Program-made: the position numbers and the translations under genes | Notes under the pieces: model-generated | The model's database searches: none | Seen by the model: the letters and a program-made list of their open reading frames with translations, nothing else | What the model was told of the DNA's origin: nothing | Shown here: one piece after another, positions 11,010-22,736 of the stretch | Position numbering within the stretch: the stretch's first letter is position 1 | Layout: each line of letters starts with the position of its first letter | Assembly: GCA_013368315.1 (NCBI GenBank) | Contig: JAACJM010000044.1 | Span: forward strand, 1 to 64,000 | Length of the DNA stretch: 64,000 nucleotides | From: Tetrapyrgos nigripes | Taxonomy: Eukaryota > Basidiomycota > Agaricomycetes > Agaricales > Campanellaceae | Reading direction: 5' to 3'

Positions 11010-12180
11010 TGTGACTTTCCGGAGGTCTTTCTGCTCGACGGATAGGTCGAAAGTCAGGGAACTCAAAGACGGGGAAGGAAAAGTAGATGTTATGTCGCTG
11101 CTTGGTACGACCAGATAGTTCCTCAAACTCTTCATCAAAGCGATCTAGGACTGACACAATCATCATTTCGCTGCGTTTCCTACAGTAAAAGCCAATCTTT
11201 CTGAGAACGAGAAAAGCAGATTGAATGCAGAGGAAATCCATTCTCAAATGAGGTTCGGGTCTGCGCATTTTTTTTAGCTCGATTCTGACACTGACCCAAA
11301 TTTCCAGGGCAATTTTCGTTGCGGTAAGGTGTTGATATACTACGCTAATGAGTCTCATCAAACGTGTTTGCAGGGTCATGAGACTACGGCCAACAGTGCA
11401 GGATGGGCACTATTAGAACTTTGCAGGCATCCGGAGATGCAAGACCGTTTACGAAAGGAGATTCGCGCCAAAGAACGGGAAATTCAAGCAAGACACGGAG
11501 AAGCAGGAGGATTCTCTGCTATGGATCTGGAGTCTATGGGGTATTTGAACGCCGTTCTCAAGGTAGATATTAATGCTTTATCTCCCTGCGTTTTAAAATG
11601 ATATTTCCTTGTTCTTGCAGGAAACTCTACGCTTCCATCCAGTTTCTTACACCCTCTCTCGCGAAGCCGGTGCAGATGATTGCATACCACTTTACAAGCC
11701 TATCATCTCGACACGCGGTGAACAGATTACTGAAATCCCTGTGCCGAAAGGAACGAAGGTCATGATTTCTGTCGCGGCTTATAACAGGACCAAGGAGATA
11801 TTTGGAGAGGATGCACATTCATTCAATCCCGATCGCTGGTTGAACTCCAATCAGAAGACAGGTCAAAGGATCCCTGGATTGAACTTGTATGCTAATCTGT
11901 GAGTACATCTTCACAGTAGCTTGTGGATATTCCGACTGATTTTTGCTCCAGAGCTACGTTTTCCGCTGGCGTACGCTCATGCATCGGTTGGAGATTTGCT
12001 GTGTTTGAAGCTCAGTGCTTCCTGGTGGAACTCATTAACAATTTCGAGTTCTCTTTGACGCAGGAAAGCGAGTCTGTGAGAAGGGAGCCATATTTGGCGA
12101 TGCTTCCGACTATAGAGGGTGAATTAGATAAAGGACCACAACTGATATTGAAGGTGTCGGTCTCGGAAAAGGAAGAGTAA
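11010..12180 (+). pseudogene. Cytochrome P450, 5'-truncated
   Basis: The C-terminal half of a fungal P450 reads through six exons ending at 11,104; 11,186-11,252; 11,308-11,323; 11,374-11,562; 11,621-11,898; and 11,952-12,180. Motifs: I-helix AGHETT (split by an intron), ETLRFHP (ExxR), FNPDRW, and heme loop FSAGVRSCIG with the Cys ligand. The third exon is only 16 nt, giving RAIFVA just before GHETT. Upstream of about 11,010 the N-terminal half, including any membrane anchor, cannot be found; instead there is the aminotransferase relict. The remaining exons are in phase and lack stops, so truncation looks recent. P450s of this kind are ER-bound monooxygenases; no substrate can be inferred. 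Confidence 0.85.
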
Positions 12181-12665
12181 GTCTAGGACGATACATTCGG
12201 CGTTCAACGCATTGCATATGTATAATCAATCTTTGTGGTCTACAAGTGACCAAATCTCCTCACTTCCGCATACTTTCTGCTTTGATTGGTGTCATCCCCA
12301 CCATTCGTGATGATTTTGTGTTGCACGTAGTCAGGAGGGAATTACTAGTAGCAGGTATACACGAACGTGAGCGTGATGCTAGTGATAAAGTTTACATTTT
12401 CTATACTCGAGGCATATACATACTAATATAGCGCATTTATTTCTCAAATTCTCGGTCCTGGAGAACTTGTATCCTTTGTTCTGGCGGAGTTTATCTGATC
12501 TGAGCTCAGCATGAAATTAGGGTACGCCCACGTGTTTCCTGAACTTCTCTTTCGTCCATCATCATCTCTCAGAAACCAGTCGTCTAGAAGTCGTTTGTGA
12601 GACTTCTCCGAGTCATAGTCAGCTCAACAGAGAATCTACAACCTATCATTCTGTAAATCTGCCAA
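12181..12665. other. Intergenic, P450 to BTB gene
   Basis: No gene was recognised. It should hold the 3' end of the P450 unit and the promoter of the BTB gene that starts at 12,666. Confidence 0.4.
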
Positions 12666-13326
12666 ATGTCGGCGAACACAGTGGGCCCGATAGCATTACT
12701 ACCGAAGGAGAAGACTGTAGTATCCAGAAAATGTGAGTATGCGAAGGTATCATCTAATTGAGACTTAACTACACAATAATTCCTCACCCGCCGTCTTTGT
12801 ACCAGTCGGTCCCGAAACAGGCGGAGATGTTGTATTCCGGTCTTCAGATAAAGTCTTGTTCCACGTCCATCAAAAGCACCTCGAAGTTTGTGCGGAAGGA
12901 TTCCCATTGGCTAAACATACAACTCCGTCCCAAAACGAGATCATCCCACTATCTGAAAAATCGTCGACTTTGGAGCTTTTATTCCAGTTCATACTTCCGC
13001 AGAGATTCCCGGAATTGGATAAATTGGATTTTGAGCAGCTGATGGAATTGGCAAATGCATCAGAGAAGTATGTGGTGTACTCTGGTCAGAGTACCTGTGC
13101 CTTGTACATGAGGTGCGTTTTGAAACTGTCGGGTATACATGGTACATTATAATCTGACTGATTAGTGCCTACCAGGGGTTTCCTTGCGAGTCATCCTGAA
13201 CGGATCTTGGAGTATGCAGCAACGCACCACCACTACAGCATCATATATGCACTCGCACCACGACTGGTCATGAAACCTCTTGCAGAGCTTGCCAACATTT
13301 TACCTCACGACATCTTTGTGCCATGG
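12666..13326 (+). CDS. BTB/POZ-domain protein, exons 1-3
   Basis: Exons at 12,666-12,732, 12,806-13,112 and 13,176-13,326 join in phase and continue, across a 12-kb transposon insertion, into exon 4 at 25,623-25,907. The total CDS is 810 nt (269 aa). The sequence GDVVFRSSDKVLFHVHQKHL followed by LELLFQFILPQ and MELANASEKYVVY is the typical BTB fold of Agaricomycete-expanded BTB proteins. Such domains dimerise and often recruit Cullin-3 ubiquitin ligases; this is family knowledge, not shown here. The donor of intron 3 is GTAAGC at 13,327. A paralogue lies at 62.57-63.43 kb. Confidence 0.85.
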
Positions 13327-13446
13327 GTAAGCTCATTGTGGTTCTTTTTTATTGGATTACCCACAAATGCACTATTTAGAGCATTTATTGTGTTAATTTC
13401 CATGGTTTACTGCATGCTCTGGGGGACGGCTCCGCAATCTATTCTA

Positions 13447-13645
13447 TATGCTGGGCCAATTGCACATTTATTCACACCCGTTTTCAAAAACTTTTTCAAA
13501 ACTTGGACCCGTTCAAAAACTTTTAAAACATGGATCCGTCCAAAAACTTCTCCAAAACTTCAACCTGTTCTCAAACTTTTTCTCAGAAGTACCCGTTTTC
13601 AAAAACTTTTTCAAAACTTGGACCCGTTCAAAAACTTTTAAAACC
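13447..13645. repeat. Family B left terminal/subterminal repeats
   Basis: Copies of ACCCGTTTTCAAAAAC, GACCCGTTCAAAAAC and diverged versions repeat at about 40-50 bp spacing directly inside the terminal inverted repeat. They are the mirror image of the repeats at 25,420-25,605. Such subterminal arrays commonly serve as transposase binding sites. Confidence 0.75.
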
Positions 13646-13804
13646 TGGACCATAGGGCTCCTATCGAATCGGATGATCCGGCTCCATCCGACCGATTGCT
13701 GCTTCGGATTCGGGTTCCGATTCGGATGGTGCTTCTCCTCTACCAACTGATGGATGGCATCCGACTAATCCGCGGATGATCGGCGGATGGGTTAGGAGCG
13801 TGCG

Positions 13805-13960
13805 TATGCTGGTCCGAGTGCACTTTTATTCGACCCGTATTGACAAAAAAGTGCACCCGTATTCATTCAGACTTGGCACCCGTATTCATTGATTGGCACC
13901 CGTATTCACTCATATGATCGACACCCGTATTGATTCAAAGTTGACACCCGTATTGAAACA
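13805..13960. repeat. Family A left terminal inverted repeat and subterminal units
   Basis: TATGC start, then GTGCACTTTTATTCG, then six ACCCGTATT motifs at about 22-30 bp spacing, each followed by variants of GACA, CATTC or GATTC. The right end (23,171-23,348) is the inverted counterpart. Confidence 0.85.
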
Positions 13961-14129
13961 AGTGTACAGTCCATATGTAATCAATCGAATCTGGTTAGAT
14001 AGCCCTAATTGAGCAGTTCTCACGGCGCAGGTCTTGTGACTTATCACCTGATTCACCTGATTCAAACGCGTCGCGCATTGTTTATTCTTCAACCACTTCC
14101 ACGCACGCTTCACTACCTTTCTCGCCACT

Positions 14130-16268
14130 ATGCCTGAGGGTCCGGAGGCCCTTGTATTCGGTGAAACGTTCAAGAAAAGTGTTAAGGAGCATGCCAGACG
14201 CTCAAAAAAGCCATTGGAAGGTCGGCAAATCAGTAATATTGTTCTTACTTCATTCTCAACGCTTAGTTAGGTTTTCTACGCATCCACCCCTCTATGTTTG
14301 CTCTTGGTACTGCTCAGCGAGATTATTGCACGATTACCGTTGACCAGAGCCGATTCGACGCATCACTAGAGCCACTTGAACCGCTGGTTTGCAATGTCTA
14401 TGACTCGATGCGCATCAAGGAGGCTCGCTATCGGTGCTGCGAGCAACTTCTATGCCCCAAAGTACCAGGTCCTGTTCTTATTTGTACTTGTGGAAAGTAC
14501 ACTGCTGTAGCAGCAGGTTACGTGCGTCTCTTTATTATTTCTTTTGGAGTATTGTCTTATGCGGCATATCTTTCTTCGTTCGATAGCACTGTGTCACGAT
14601 CTCTTGGGGCTTGGAGGCACATCCTATACAGATGTCCCGAGAGGTTTATGAAGAGATCATTGCTTCTAGTTTCGCCGGAAACAACAGTGACAAGATCAAG
14701 GCAGAGAAATTGCGAGTGTTTGCAGTCCCAAGTCGGTTTGTTGAGCCAAACTCACAGCCACTTCCAAACGGACGTGACCATCGTAACATATCTATCTTTA
14801 TGGCTATTGTCACCGCCAATTGGGTATGGGCAGTTTGCGACTTCTCTCGCCTTGTCAAGCTACACGTTACCTCGTTGAGCCGTCCTTGGCAAACCAGTGA
14901 CTTTGAACCTGGTTCAGAGGTGCGTAACAATGTTTTTACTCCGAATGATACACCATTTAATTCTCGCATTTCTGTGATATAGATGTGGCCTGTCATTTGG
15001 TCTCCATTCAAATGTGGGCCTGATTGGTTTCAGGAACCTTCTCTGGTCAGAGAACAGCTAAACTTATGGCGTGATGGGATAGTTAATGGGGCTAGGTCTC
15101 CATCCATTGCCTCTGCAATGGATGATTCTATGACCTTCAGTCCTTTTGGCCGTCATCTCATTTCTGACAGCCTTCATTCACTTTGTCTCTTTCCCGGTAC
15201 TCCCGCACGACTGATCTGCCAGTCAGATGAGATCTATAGATCCTTTGTTGACTCCCTTTTTCGGTATCTTCACAATCACTTCTCAAAGGATTTTTTAGAT
15301 CTTATTGCCGTCCGCATGAACTCTAATAATCCTTTTGCCTTCAATGAGAGGGCAGATCGAAACTACACCAGTAAGTGTATGCTGGTGTTCAGAAAAGCGT
15401 TTGTCTCTGTTCCTGTCAAGATGTTCAACTTCTTTGCATCGATGGGACTACTAGATCCATTACACATTATTGGTATGTTTCTGTTTCACACATATTTATG
15501 TACATATACCAATATAATCTGACTTTCTATGCCGTAGGCCAACCCTATACTCTTCATAATTCGCAGCACATTCTCATCACTGATCCGGCTCGCAAGTCGG
15601 TCATCCTACCTGTCTGGCAGCGTGGAGATTTCTTCACAGTAGTCCGTGCCCAGGTAGAGGCTGAGTGGCAGGGGAAAAAATCCGTCAACACGCTGGTAAG
15701 TGATTATACTAGTGAATCCTAGTCAAAACTGATTACAGCTGGCATTTGGCAGGTAGCAGCAGAGGATCACCGCTTAGCTGGTTATTCTACTACTATTGGC
15801 CCAGACAATTTCCATAACTTGAAGTGCAACAAGTTAAATCCAAATGATTCTAACACATTGAAACGTGGTCCTGGTCGGCCACCAAAGGTAACTGTGCTTC
15901 ATCTTGCCTGGCCTGTACGATTAGATCTGACTACAATCAAAAGGTTGCGACAGGTAGACGTGGTGGTGTCAGTAAGACCCCCACAGTAGAGGTACTTCAA
16001 CGGAGATTTGAAGAAATCTCCAAAGAAAATGGTACTATTATATCCACCCAGAACCAAGCGATCGAGAAAGTCGAAAAGTTATTTCCCTCCACTCCTCCCT
16101 CAATCTGTGTCCTATCTCCATTCACTGCCATTCCCCAACCCTTTATCATCACTATTTATACTGGTACACTTTCAAGAAAGCATACATATGACAAAGTTGA
16201 TCAGTGGGTAAATTGGCTTTAAATTGCTTTCAACCTGACTGACATTCATGCAGGTCAGATTACCATGA
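14130..16268 (+). CDS. Transposon-borne AT-hook protein, function unknown
   Basis: First gene of the 9.5-kb element, starting 325 bp inside the left end. Proposed exons: 14,130-14,232; 14,271 to about 14,508 (its donor is unresolved); 14,587-14,919; 14,983-15,472; 15,538-15,695; 15,753-15,887; 15,944-16,207; 16,254-16,268. From exon 3 on all phases agree and there are no stops; the product is roughly 560 aa. The only recognisable pieces are an AT-hook (KRGPGRPPK) near the end of exon 6 and a short coiled-coil-like stretch (LQRRFEEISKENG) after it. The large middle part, with words such as SPFGRHLISDSLHSL, fits no family I know. AT-hook suggests binding of AT-rich DNA, perhaps element ends. 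The first intron call (38 bp) is short and may be wrong. Confidence 0.7.
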
Positions 16269-16349
16269 CACGTCTTCACCCATCACAACAGAGAGAGCAT
16301 CTCGAAGAACCAGACATTCCCTGTGATAATACTGGTTATCTGTAATATA

Positions 16350-17150
16350 TGTATGAAATAGCCCAAGATATCTATGAAAATCATTCAGTATCTCTGAGAA
16401 AAGAAAGATAAATTTACCATGCAGGCAATATCAGCATTCTGGAAACAGTATTCTCATTGTTTAACATGTGTAGGAATATATCCAAAATGTGTACAGTATC
16501 TCTAAGAAAGATGTAAAATTGCTGAGCAGGCAATATCAGCATTCTGGAAACATAATTCTCATTGTTCAAGATGTGTAGAAAGGTATACAAATGTTAACAG
16601 TATCTCTGAGAACAATATAAAATTACTATGCAGACAATATCAGCATTCTGGAAACAGCATTCCCATTGTTCAAGATGTGTAGAAAGATATTCAAAATGTG
16701 GACAGTATCTCTGAGAAAGATATAAAATCACTATGCAGGCAATAACAGCATTCTGGAAACAGTATTCTCATTGTTAAACATGTGTAGAAAGGTATTCAAA
16801 ATGTGTACAGGATCTCTAGGAAAGATGTAAAATTGCTGAGTAGACAATATCAGCATTCTGGAGACAGCATTCCCATTGTTCAAGTAGTGTAGAAAGGTTC
16901 CCAAAATGTTCACAGTATCTCTAAGAATAATGTAAAATTACTATGCAGTCCAGCATTCTGAAAACAGCATTCCTATTGTTTAAGAGGTGAAGAAAGGGAT
17001 CCAAAATATGTACAGTATCTCTGAGAATGATGTGAAGATGTAAAATTTCTATGCAAGCAATATCAGCATTCTGGAAACAGCATTCTCATTGTTCAAGCTG
17101 TGTACAAAGATATCCAAAATGCGTACAGCATCTCTAAGAAAGAAGTAAAA
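16350..17150. repeat. Seven-copy tandem array (about 105-bp unit) inside family A element
   Basis: CAGCATTCTGGAAACAG recurs at about 105-110 bp spacing, near 16,430, 16,538, 16,640, 16,746, 16,850, 16,955 and 17,064, with shared words such as GTACAGTATCTCTGAG. It separates the convergent AT-hook and UIM-protein genes. The family B relict carries a different tandem array at the equivalent place (23.77-24.60 kb). Confidence 0.85.
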
Positions 17151-17353
17151 TTACTTAAGAAGTCATTCATCTTTGCCATCTTTGCTGATATCAAACCAGT
17201 GTTCCAGTCAACAAATGATCAATTCCATTGATCTGGTATCTAAACTGGACTGTAGAAAAGGTACGTAGTAGTAGATATGTACATGCCTGCGCCAGAGTAT
17301 ATACACAAGAGGCCGTGCAATAGTGTATTGAGACATAAGATCAAGAAACTGTG

Positions 17354-18807
17354 CTATTTGCCAAACACGAAGGTCTTCATACCACCATTGAATGCATTTG
17401 ACTGAGATGAAGAGAACTTCTGTGTAAGCCCTGTGATAAGAGCAGATGGATGGCTGTGGTGAGGAGGAGAAGGAACATTATCTTCGTCGTTGCTGGTGAT
17501 GACTGCAGTAGAACTTTCACCTGCACGAGACATGGCTGTAAATTCTGATCAGAAGCAATATATGAAAATATGAATTATCCAACATACATCTCGTTTTCCT
17601 TGAGTTCTCCAACCGACTCCGACGAAGAACCTCTTTAAGATCACGATCATACTCTGCATCTTCTTCATCACTAACACCTGCTACCTCTGAAACCTGTCCC
17701 TCCTGCGATCTATCCTCTCCACCCTCATCTTCAGATCCTTGGTTTGAAGAGTTCGAAGAGTATGAGGAAAAGAGGGGCTGGGAAGGTGGAAAAGGGGAAG
17801 GGTCTTCACCTTTGCTCCAGGCAGTAAGATAAGTTTGTGGAATAGTCTTGTACGATGCTAAGGATTATATTTGTGAATATAAGCATAAAAACTTTATAAT
17901 CACACACAAAAAAGAGTAAATACTTACCAAAGACCAAGACATTGTTCATCCATGAGCCCTTTGACTTCGACTTGCAAATCCGTCTGATATATTCACCAGT
18001 AGGAAATATGCCTTCCACTCCAGGGGCAAGGGTGAGGCGTCTTCCTTCACGAGTGCAGAGGTGGACGGGGAGAACAAATCTGGGGCCAGTATCCTCCAGG
18101 ATATTACTGTTGAAAGGGTTGAATACAGTGTTATTGAGACGGCACCATCGGAAAGGCCTGGGAAGATGCTCGAGAAGCAAATTCATCACATCATCAGGGG
18201 TTGCATCCTTGTTGATCACATATCCCTCGCATCTATAAGCAGCAAGGCCACATGCTCTGAGATGTTCAAGGGTGGTGTCCATGAACTGGATTTTTCCTCT
18301 GATATCGCAACCTTCCAGCATAAAAAATGGGGGAGTCTAGAATTATCCAACAATCAGAAGAGTCTGAACGAGAAAGAGGTTTTTCATTAAATACAGAAGA
18401 TTAAACGCACCTCTTGTTCTTGGATTCCTTCAGGAAGGACAGCGAGCCATGGTGCTTTGTAGGCTTCAGCAATGTCCTATCCATAGACATAGTCAACAAA
18501 ATGAAATATAGCGGAAGGGTCATTGGTTACGCACTGCAGATGAACTACCCTCAGATACCTCCTCTTCTCTCTTCGGTTTCTTCTGGGCTACCCTCCTCAT
18601 ACCTGCGTTGGCCTCCTTATCAGCTGCCTGGAGGTAAGAAGTGGATAGTTTCGATGAGGAAGAAGAATTGGGCTTGGACTGTTTTGCACGGATACGTTTC
18701 AGTGCCCGGCCCAAGGACTTTTTGCCTGAGCTGGAGCTGGAGTCGTCTTCTGAGTCTGAGGGAGAACGAGCGCGCTTCTTCCCTTTGCCTTTGTTACGAG
18801 AGCCCAT
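17354..18807 (-). CDS. Transposon-borne nuclear-like protein with UIM-like motif
   Basis: Five exons, 18,807-18,559, 18,476-18,411, 18,336-17,928, 17,857-17,588 and 17,535-17,354, join in phase to a 1,176-nt CDS (391 aa). The N-terminus is Lys/Arg/Ser-rich with acidic patches (MGSRNKGKGKKRARSPSDSE), like a nuclear protein. Residues 84-245 form a compact, Cys- and Trp-containing core of unknown family. After an acidic Ser-rich linker, EYDRDLKEVLRRSRLE (about residues 310-326) fits the ubiquitin-interacting motif pattern of acidic run, L-xx-A/V-L-xx-S-xx-E, with Val at the usual Ala. The tail ends SNAFNGGMKTFVFGK. A relict in the family B element keeps the same tail pattern (SNAFN..TF.FGK), so the gene is an ancestral part of these transposons. 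The UIM reading is an inference from the motif alone. Confidence 0.8.
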
Positions 18808-19275
18808 GGAGACAGATAGATGGAAAGCACAAGGAGTATAACAGGAATGAACGACAGAGATGACAGCAATTCACTGTAAGAGACCAAGGAACCAAGGAAC
18901 GACAGATGTTGACTAAGGAAACAATGAACGACAAAAGTTGGGTTGTGGGCTAGCTCTGGAGACATTGCCTCACGACGTTATTATGCAGTTGCAAACTACC
19001 ATTGCTTGTGTGTAATTTTGGAATGAAGTAAGGAAGTGTCATATGGAACATTCTATCTGATGTGCTAGTGGCAAAGCAATGCCACCAAATGAAAGCTCAC
19101 TAAAGGAACCACCACCAAATGAAATGCCCCAAAGGAAGGTTTCATTTGGAACATTCCAAGAAGGTACTGATACTGCGAGCTCAGGAATATTCACTCCTTT
19201 GAGGTGATCTCTTTGAAAACTTCTGCTTCAATGCCTCATCGGTTCATCTCTACAGTTACAAACAGGGGTAGTAAG
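18808..19275 (-). promoter_or_regulatory. Upstream region of the UIM-protein gene
   Basis: The 468 bp between the transposase stop (19,276) and the UIM-protein start (18,807) hold no gene. CCACCAAATGAAA occurs more than once and has inverted partners (TTTCATTTGG), with TGGAACATTC twice. These may be binding sites; no TATA element was identified. Confidence 0.35.
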
Positions 19276-21408
19276 CTAGTCAGCTGCCAAAACATCATTC
19301 ATGGCCACCAGGGACTGAACCCACAGTCGCGCACGAGGAAGCCAGTCATCTACAGGTAATGCAATTCGTTGCTCCCTCGAACCCCTACGTCCTGATCGCA
19401 GAATCTCCACCGATGGATAACCATGTTCATCCCATTCATCATCTCGTATGTTATATCCATATGGTAAGATGTTCTCACCCACAACAGCCTCTAACAGAGC
19501 AGTGAAGTCATGACGCTGTTTGTTAGAAAAAGGATCTGGATACTTTGGCACTGAGATCGCAGCATGCTTGAATTGCGATTGGATGCTTTCTGCTACATGT
19601 TCTGATGGAAAATTTGAGTGTGTCATTCAAAGAGAGCACAGAATTTCGAACCTTCTAAGTGTCTGAATGAATACTCATCATCTCCATCTGCCTCATCCTC
19701 GTCACTACTCTCATAGTTATACTCCAAATCCTCCTCATCTGAGTCTGAGTCTGAGTCTGAGTCCGAGTTGTCTGAGTCTGCGTCCGAGTCTGAGTCTGTG
19801 TCCGAGTCTGAGTCTGTGTCCAAGTCTGACTCATCATCTGCACCATAGAACCTCTCAATCACAGTTGGATCAACTCCCTCACAGTCATCATATACACCAT
19901 CTTGATACATGCCAAGAAATCGCATGTCCTATACAAATGTTCAAAATATGGAAAAGATAAGAGGACATGTGCTCTACGCACATTAGGGCTTTTGTTATGA
20001 CCTTCTCCTGAAATAGGATGTGCATTCCATAGCTGAGAGAACTGTTCGCAGTCTTGGTTAATTTCGTCCAAGAATAGATAATGAAGGAGCCAAAGATGAG
20101 CCGGCTTCTGGATGTCGAGTCTGTGCTTCTCCTCCAAGCGCAAAAAGAACGCACGCCATGGTCTTGCGAATTGCACCCCCACTTCAACCCAGAGTTGCTC
20201 TATTCGGCTGTTTCTAGTAGATCTGAAGGACTTGAAATTTCCGGAAATTTGAATAAGGTCACAACTTACTTTCCCCACATGTACGAGGCACGATTAAGGC
20301 CATGCCTAAGGATCATGTAGACAGAGACTTTCTTGTTCTCTCCACCCCTGTCCCCACGCACTCTGGAAGGTAAATCATATCTCTCAACTGCCTTGATAAA
20401 TACATCCAGAACAGTTGAGGCACTGTTACTTGTGCTAGCGCGAAGTCCGACAATCTAAGAAACCTATTAGTGTAAGAGTATGTGGGGAATCACGATCCTT
20501 TGAGAGTTATCGCACCGTTCGACAAAATCCATCAATGATGCCATGAATAACAATCCCCCATTTGATCAACTTGTGATGTCCATCCATGTGCCACAAAGCA
20601 TTTGGTCGTGAGACCTTGTACCGGCGTCGACGAGTAGCAGTATAATGCCGAAGTACTTGTCCAAGAGGGTCAACTCGGTCAATGGATTCTTGGACACGTA
20701 GCCTTTGGATCCGCAAACTGTGATTATTTCGAAGGTGGCTTCTGAGATACCGAACTCCAGCTTGCGGATGATGAACACGGAAGTCCCGGACTATGGTGTC
20801 AAGGTCGGAATCACTGATGTTACTGAACTTGTGGGAGTTGATATTGTATTGCTTCAGATATCTCGACAAGGTGTTGCGGTGAATGCCAAGAACATCAGCC
20901 ATCTCTGATTGGCTGATGCCTCGATGAGATGCAAATGCATCCTTGAGGACTTCATAGATAGGTACCTTCCGTGGGCGGCCTCGTTTTCCTGATCTTTCGA
21001 TATTAACTGCATGTAACTGAGATACATTTGAGTCTCTAACTCATATCAGTCAGATCAGTTAATGATTTTAGATTGAAAGGGCAGTTACCTTCCTCCTGTA
21101 CGCTCTGCAAACGCGCAAAAATCATCAAACAAGTCTGCATACATAGTTGCTGTCTGCTCCAGCCATTGAGAAAGTGTGGGATAATTGTCGATGCCATCAT
21201 CAAATGCAAGCAGCAGTGGGAAAGCATCCTGTACTAAGGCTTCCATATGGAACGTCATTCGATGTGTTTCCGAATCGGATTGGAGTGCTTGGATCGCAGC
21301 AGAGTAGATGTCAGATAGAGCAGTATACGCATGTTTGACATTAGGAGGCCATGATAGAAGTCCATGTGTAGTGGAAGCCGGCAAACTGGGAATTGTATCT
21401 GCAGGCAT
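19276..21408 (-). CDS. D,D-E integrase-type transposase
   Basis: Six exons (21,408-21,102; 21,006-20,516; 20,454-20,270; 20,222-19,982; 19,928-19,652; 19,601-19,276) join in phase to 1,827 nt (608 aa) with no stop. An AT-hook-like GKRGRPRK (about residues 109-116) precedes a helix-turn-helix (SQSEMADVLGIHRNTLSRYL). The catalytic core is WHMDGHHK (D244), VRGDRGGEN (D301) and STRNSRIEQLWVEVG (E336), the D,D-E triad of rve-type integrases with 34 residues between the last two. Then come NAHPISGEGHNKSP and an Asp/Ser run at about 445-485, and the end WLPRARLWVQSL. The protein is of the 'integrase core domain-containing' family abundant in Agaricomycetes. It would cut and join the TATGC ends. The exon 1-2 junction uses GTACAG/ATGCAG, the only pair I found that keeps phase. 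Confidence 0.9.
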
Positions 21409-21583
21409 ATCGAAGTGAAGTGAAATGAGGTGAAATGAGGTGAAGGAATGGCCTGTACAGTCATGGGGTTATATACAACACGCTCTATAGATTAGAAATC
21501 AGATTGCCTTAAAGGACACTCGTAAGTAACTGGCCTGATTAACCCCATTCTCTCTTTTCTTCTCTTTCTTCCCTCTCTCTTCG
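21409..21583. promoter_or_regulatory. Divergent promoter between transposase and BTB-like gene
   Basis: Only 175 bp separate the two start codons, which face away from each other, so the genes very likely share a bidirectional promoter. Direct repeats of GAAATGAGGTGA lie near the transposase start and TTATATAC near 21,470 could be a TATA element. Pyrimidine-rich TCTCTTTTCTTC precedes the BTB-like gene start at 21,584. Confidence 0.6.
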
Positions 21584-22736
21584 ATGGCTGGGTGTGCGAC
21601 ACAGTGGAAGCACCATGAGAAGTGGTACTGGACTGATCAGGAAAGGATGGTTGTCTTCAGGGTATGTTTAGTAGTACTCATAATTGTTGCTTGATTTTCC
21701 GCTTAACCTCTCAACTTCCACGCTCCTACAGGCAGAAGATGTCTTGTTCCGATTCACAGTCAGTCCACTATGCTTGCACTCAGTACTAGTCAGTGACTTG
21801 GTGGAACTCTCGAAGCTGCCTTCCTTTCACAATCCAAAGAACTACGAGAAACTTCTGGAGAAGGCATCTTCAGCACAGGGATTAGTAGACATACCATCAG
21901 ATTTTTCCACTCTTGAGCCTATCTTTCTGGACAGTGTCACTGCCGTACAATTTGCTCTCATTCTAGAGTGGGTTTGGCACTTGTGAGTGTTTCCTCTACT
22001 TATCTTTTCTTTTTACTATTGTTATGTATCACACTGAACTCTGCTCAGTCCTCCAAATCCTCCCCACTTTACTGTCGACATGCTCATCAAACTTCTGCAT
22101 GCTTCCCGGTGGTTCATAATGCCGGATTGCTCACGATGGGCTATCGACCGTCTCAAAGAAGCCGACCCACCTATCTCTCCCCTTGACAAAGTCGCTCTCA
22201 GCATTACCTTGCCAATACTCGATGAAGATTGGCTCATTCCAGCCTTACATGCTTTGATCCGTGGCGGCCCAGAGCAGATTCGTGGTGATGATATGTCCAG
22301 ATTAGGAGGCAGAATAATTGGGATTATCGGTGCTGCGCATGCCAGGATACTCCGTGAGCGTGCTAGAATTGCTCAATCTATTCCCACAGTAGCTCCCAGT
22401 CCTGACTGTTCTGCTGGTCGACATGAACGTCTTTGCGTGCCTTATTGGACCGAGTTATGGTGGAGTGTGATAGGCAGGAGATTGATCGATCCCGATGACC
22501 CCATTCCCCTCGATGAAATCACCCATTTAGCAGAGCAAACACTGTCTACTGAGCTTAGACCTTCCTGCAAGTCTGCCTATCTTCAGGCTTGGCGGGATGG
22601 GGGAGCATTGAACATTGAGGATCAGATTGTCACGTCTGCTACAGTATCCATCGTCGATTTTATTCGTTCGCTTTATATGTGTCCAGAGGAGTTTTCACCT
22701 AATCAAACATTAGCTACCACTACGACTCTTACCTAA
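21584..22736 (+). CDS. Transposon-borne BTB/POZ-like protein
   Basis: Exons 21,584-21,661, 21,732-21,982 and 22,049-22,736 join to a 1,017-nt CDS (338 aa). YWTDQERMVVFRAEDVLFRF opens like an Agaricomycete BTB domain (D..F...D.LFR.), though the segment between strands is unusual. Downstream, LIKLLHASRWFIMPDCSRWA, then SPLDKVALSITLPI and DEDWLIPALHALI match the helical region that follows BTB in the large mushroom BTB family. BTB proteins frequently act as Cullin-3 adaptors. The gene lies 610 bp inside the right end of the 9.5-kb element and is divergently paired with the transposase. It differs strongly from the host BTB gene that the element stack interrupts. Cargo role is inferred. Confidence 0.75.

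Noticed and set aside
10999..11379. 126-codon minus-strand frame
   Set aside because: Antisense to the P450 exons, whose motifs and splice phases are clear on the plus strand.
13651..13804. Part of the 9.5-kb element
   Set aside because: The TATGC end at 13,805 and its mirror at 23,348 define the element; this stretch pairs instead with 23,640-23,737 as a separate hAT-like pair.
19655..19960. Thr/Gln-rich and Ser/Leu-rich frames
   Set aside because: They are other-phase readings of the Asp/Ser-coding tract in the transposase gene.
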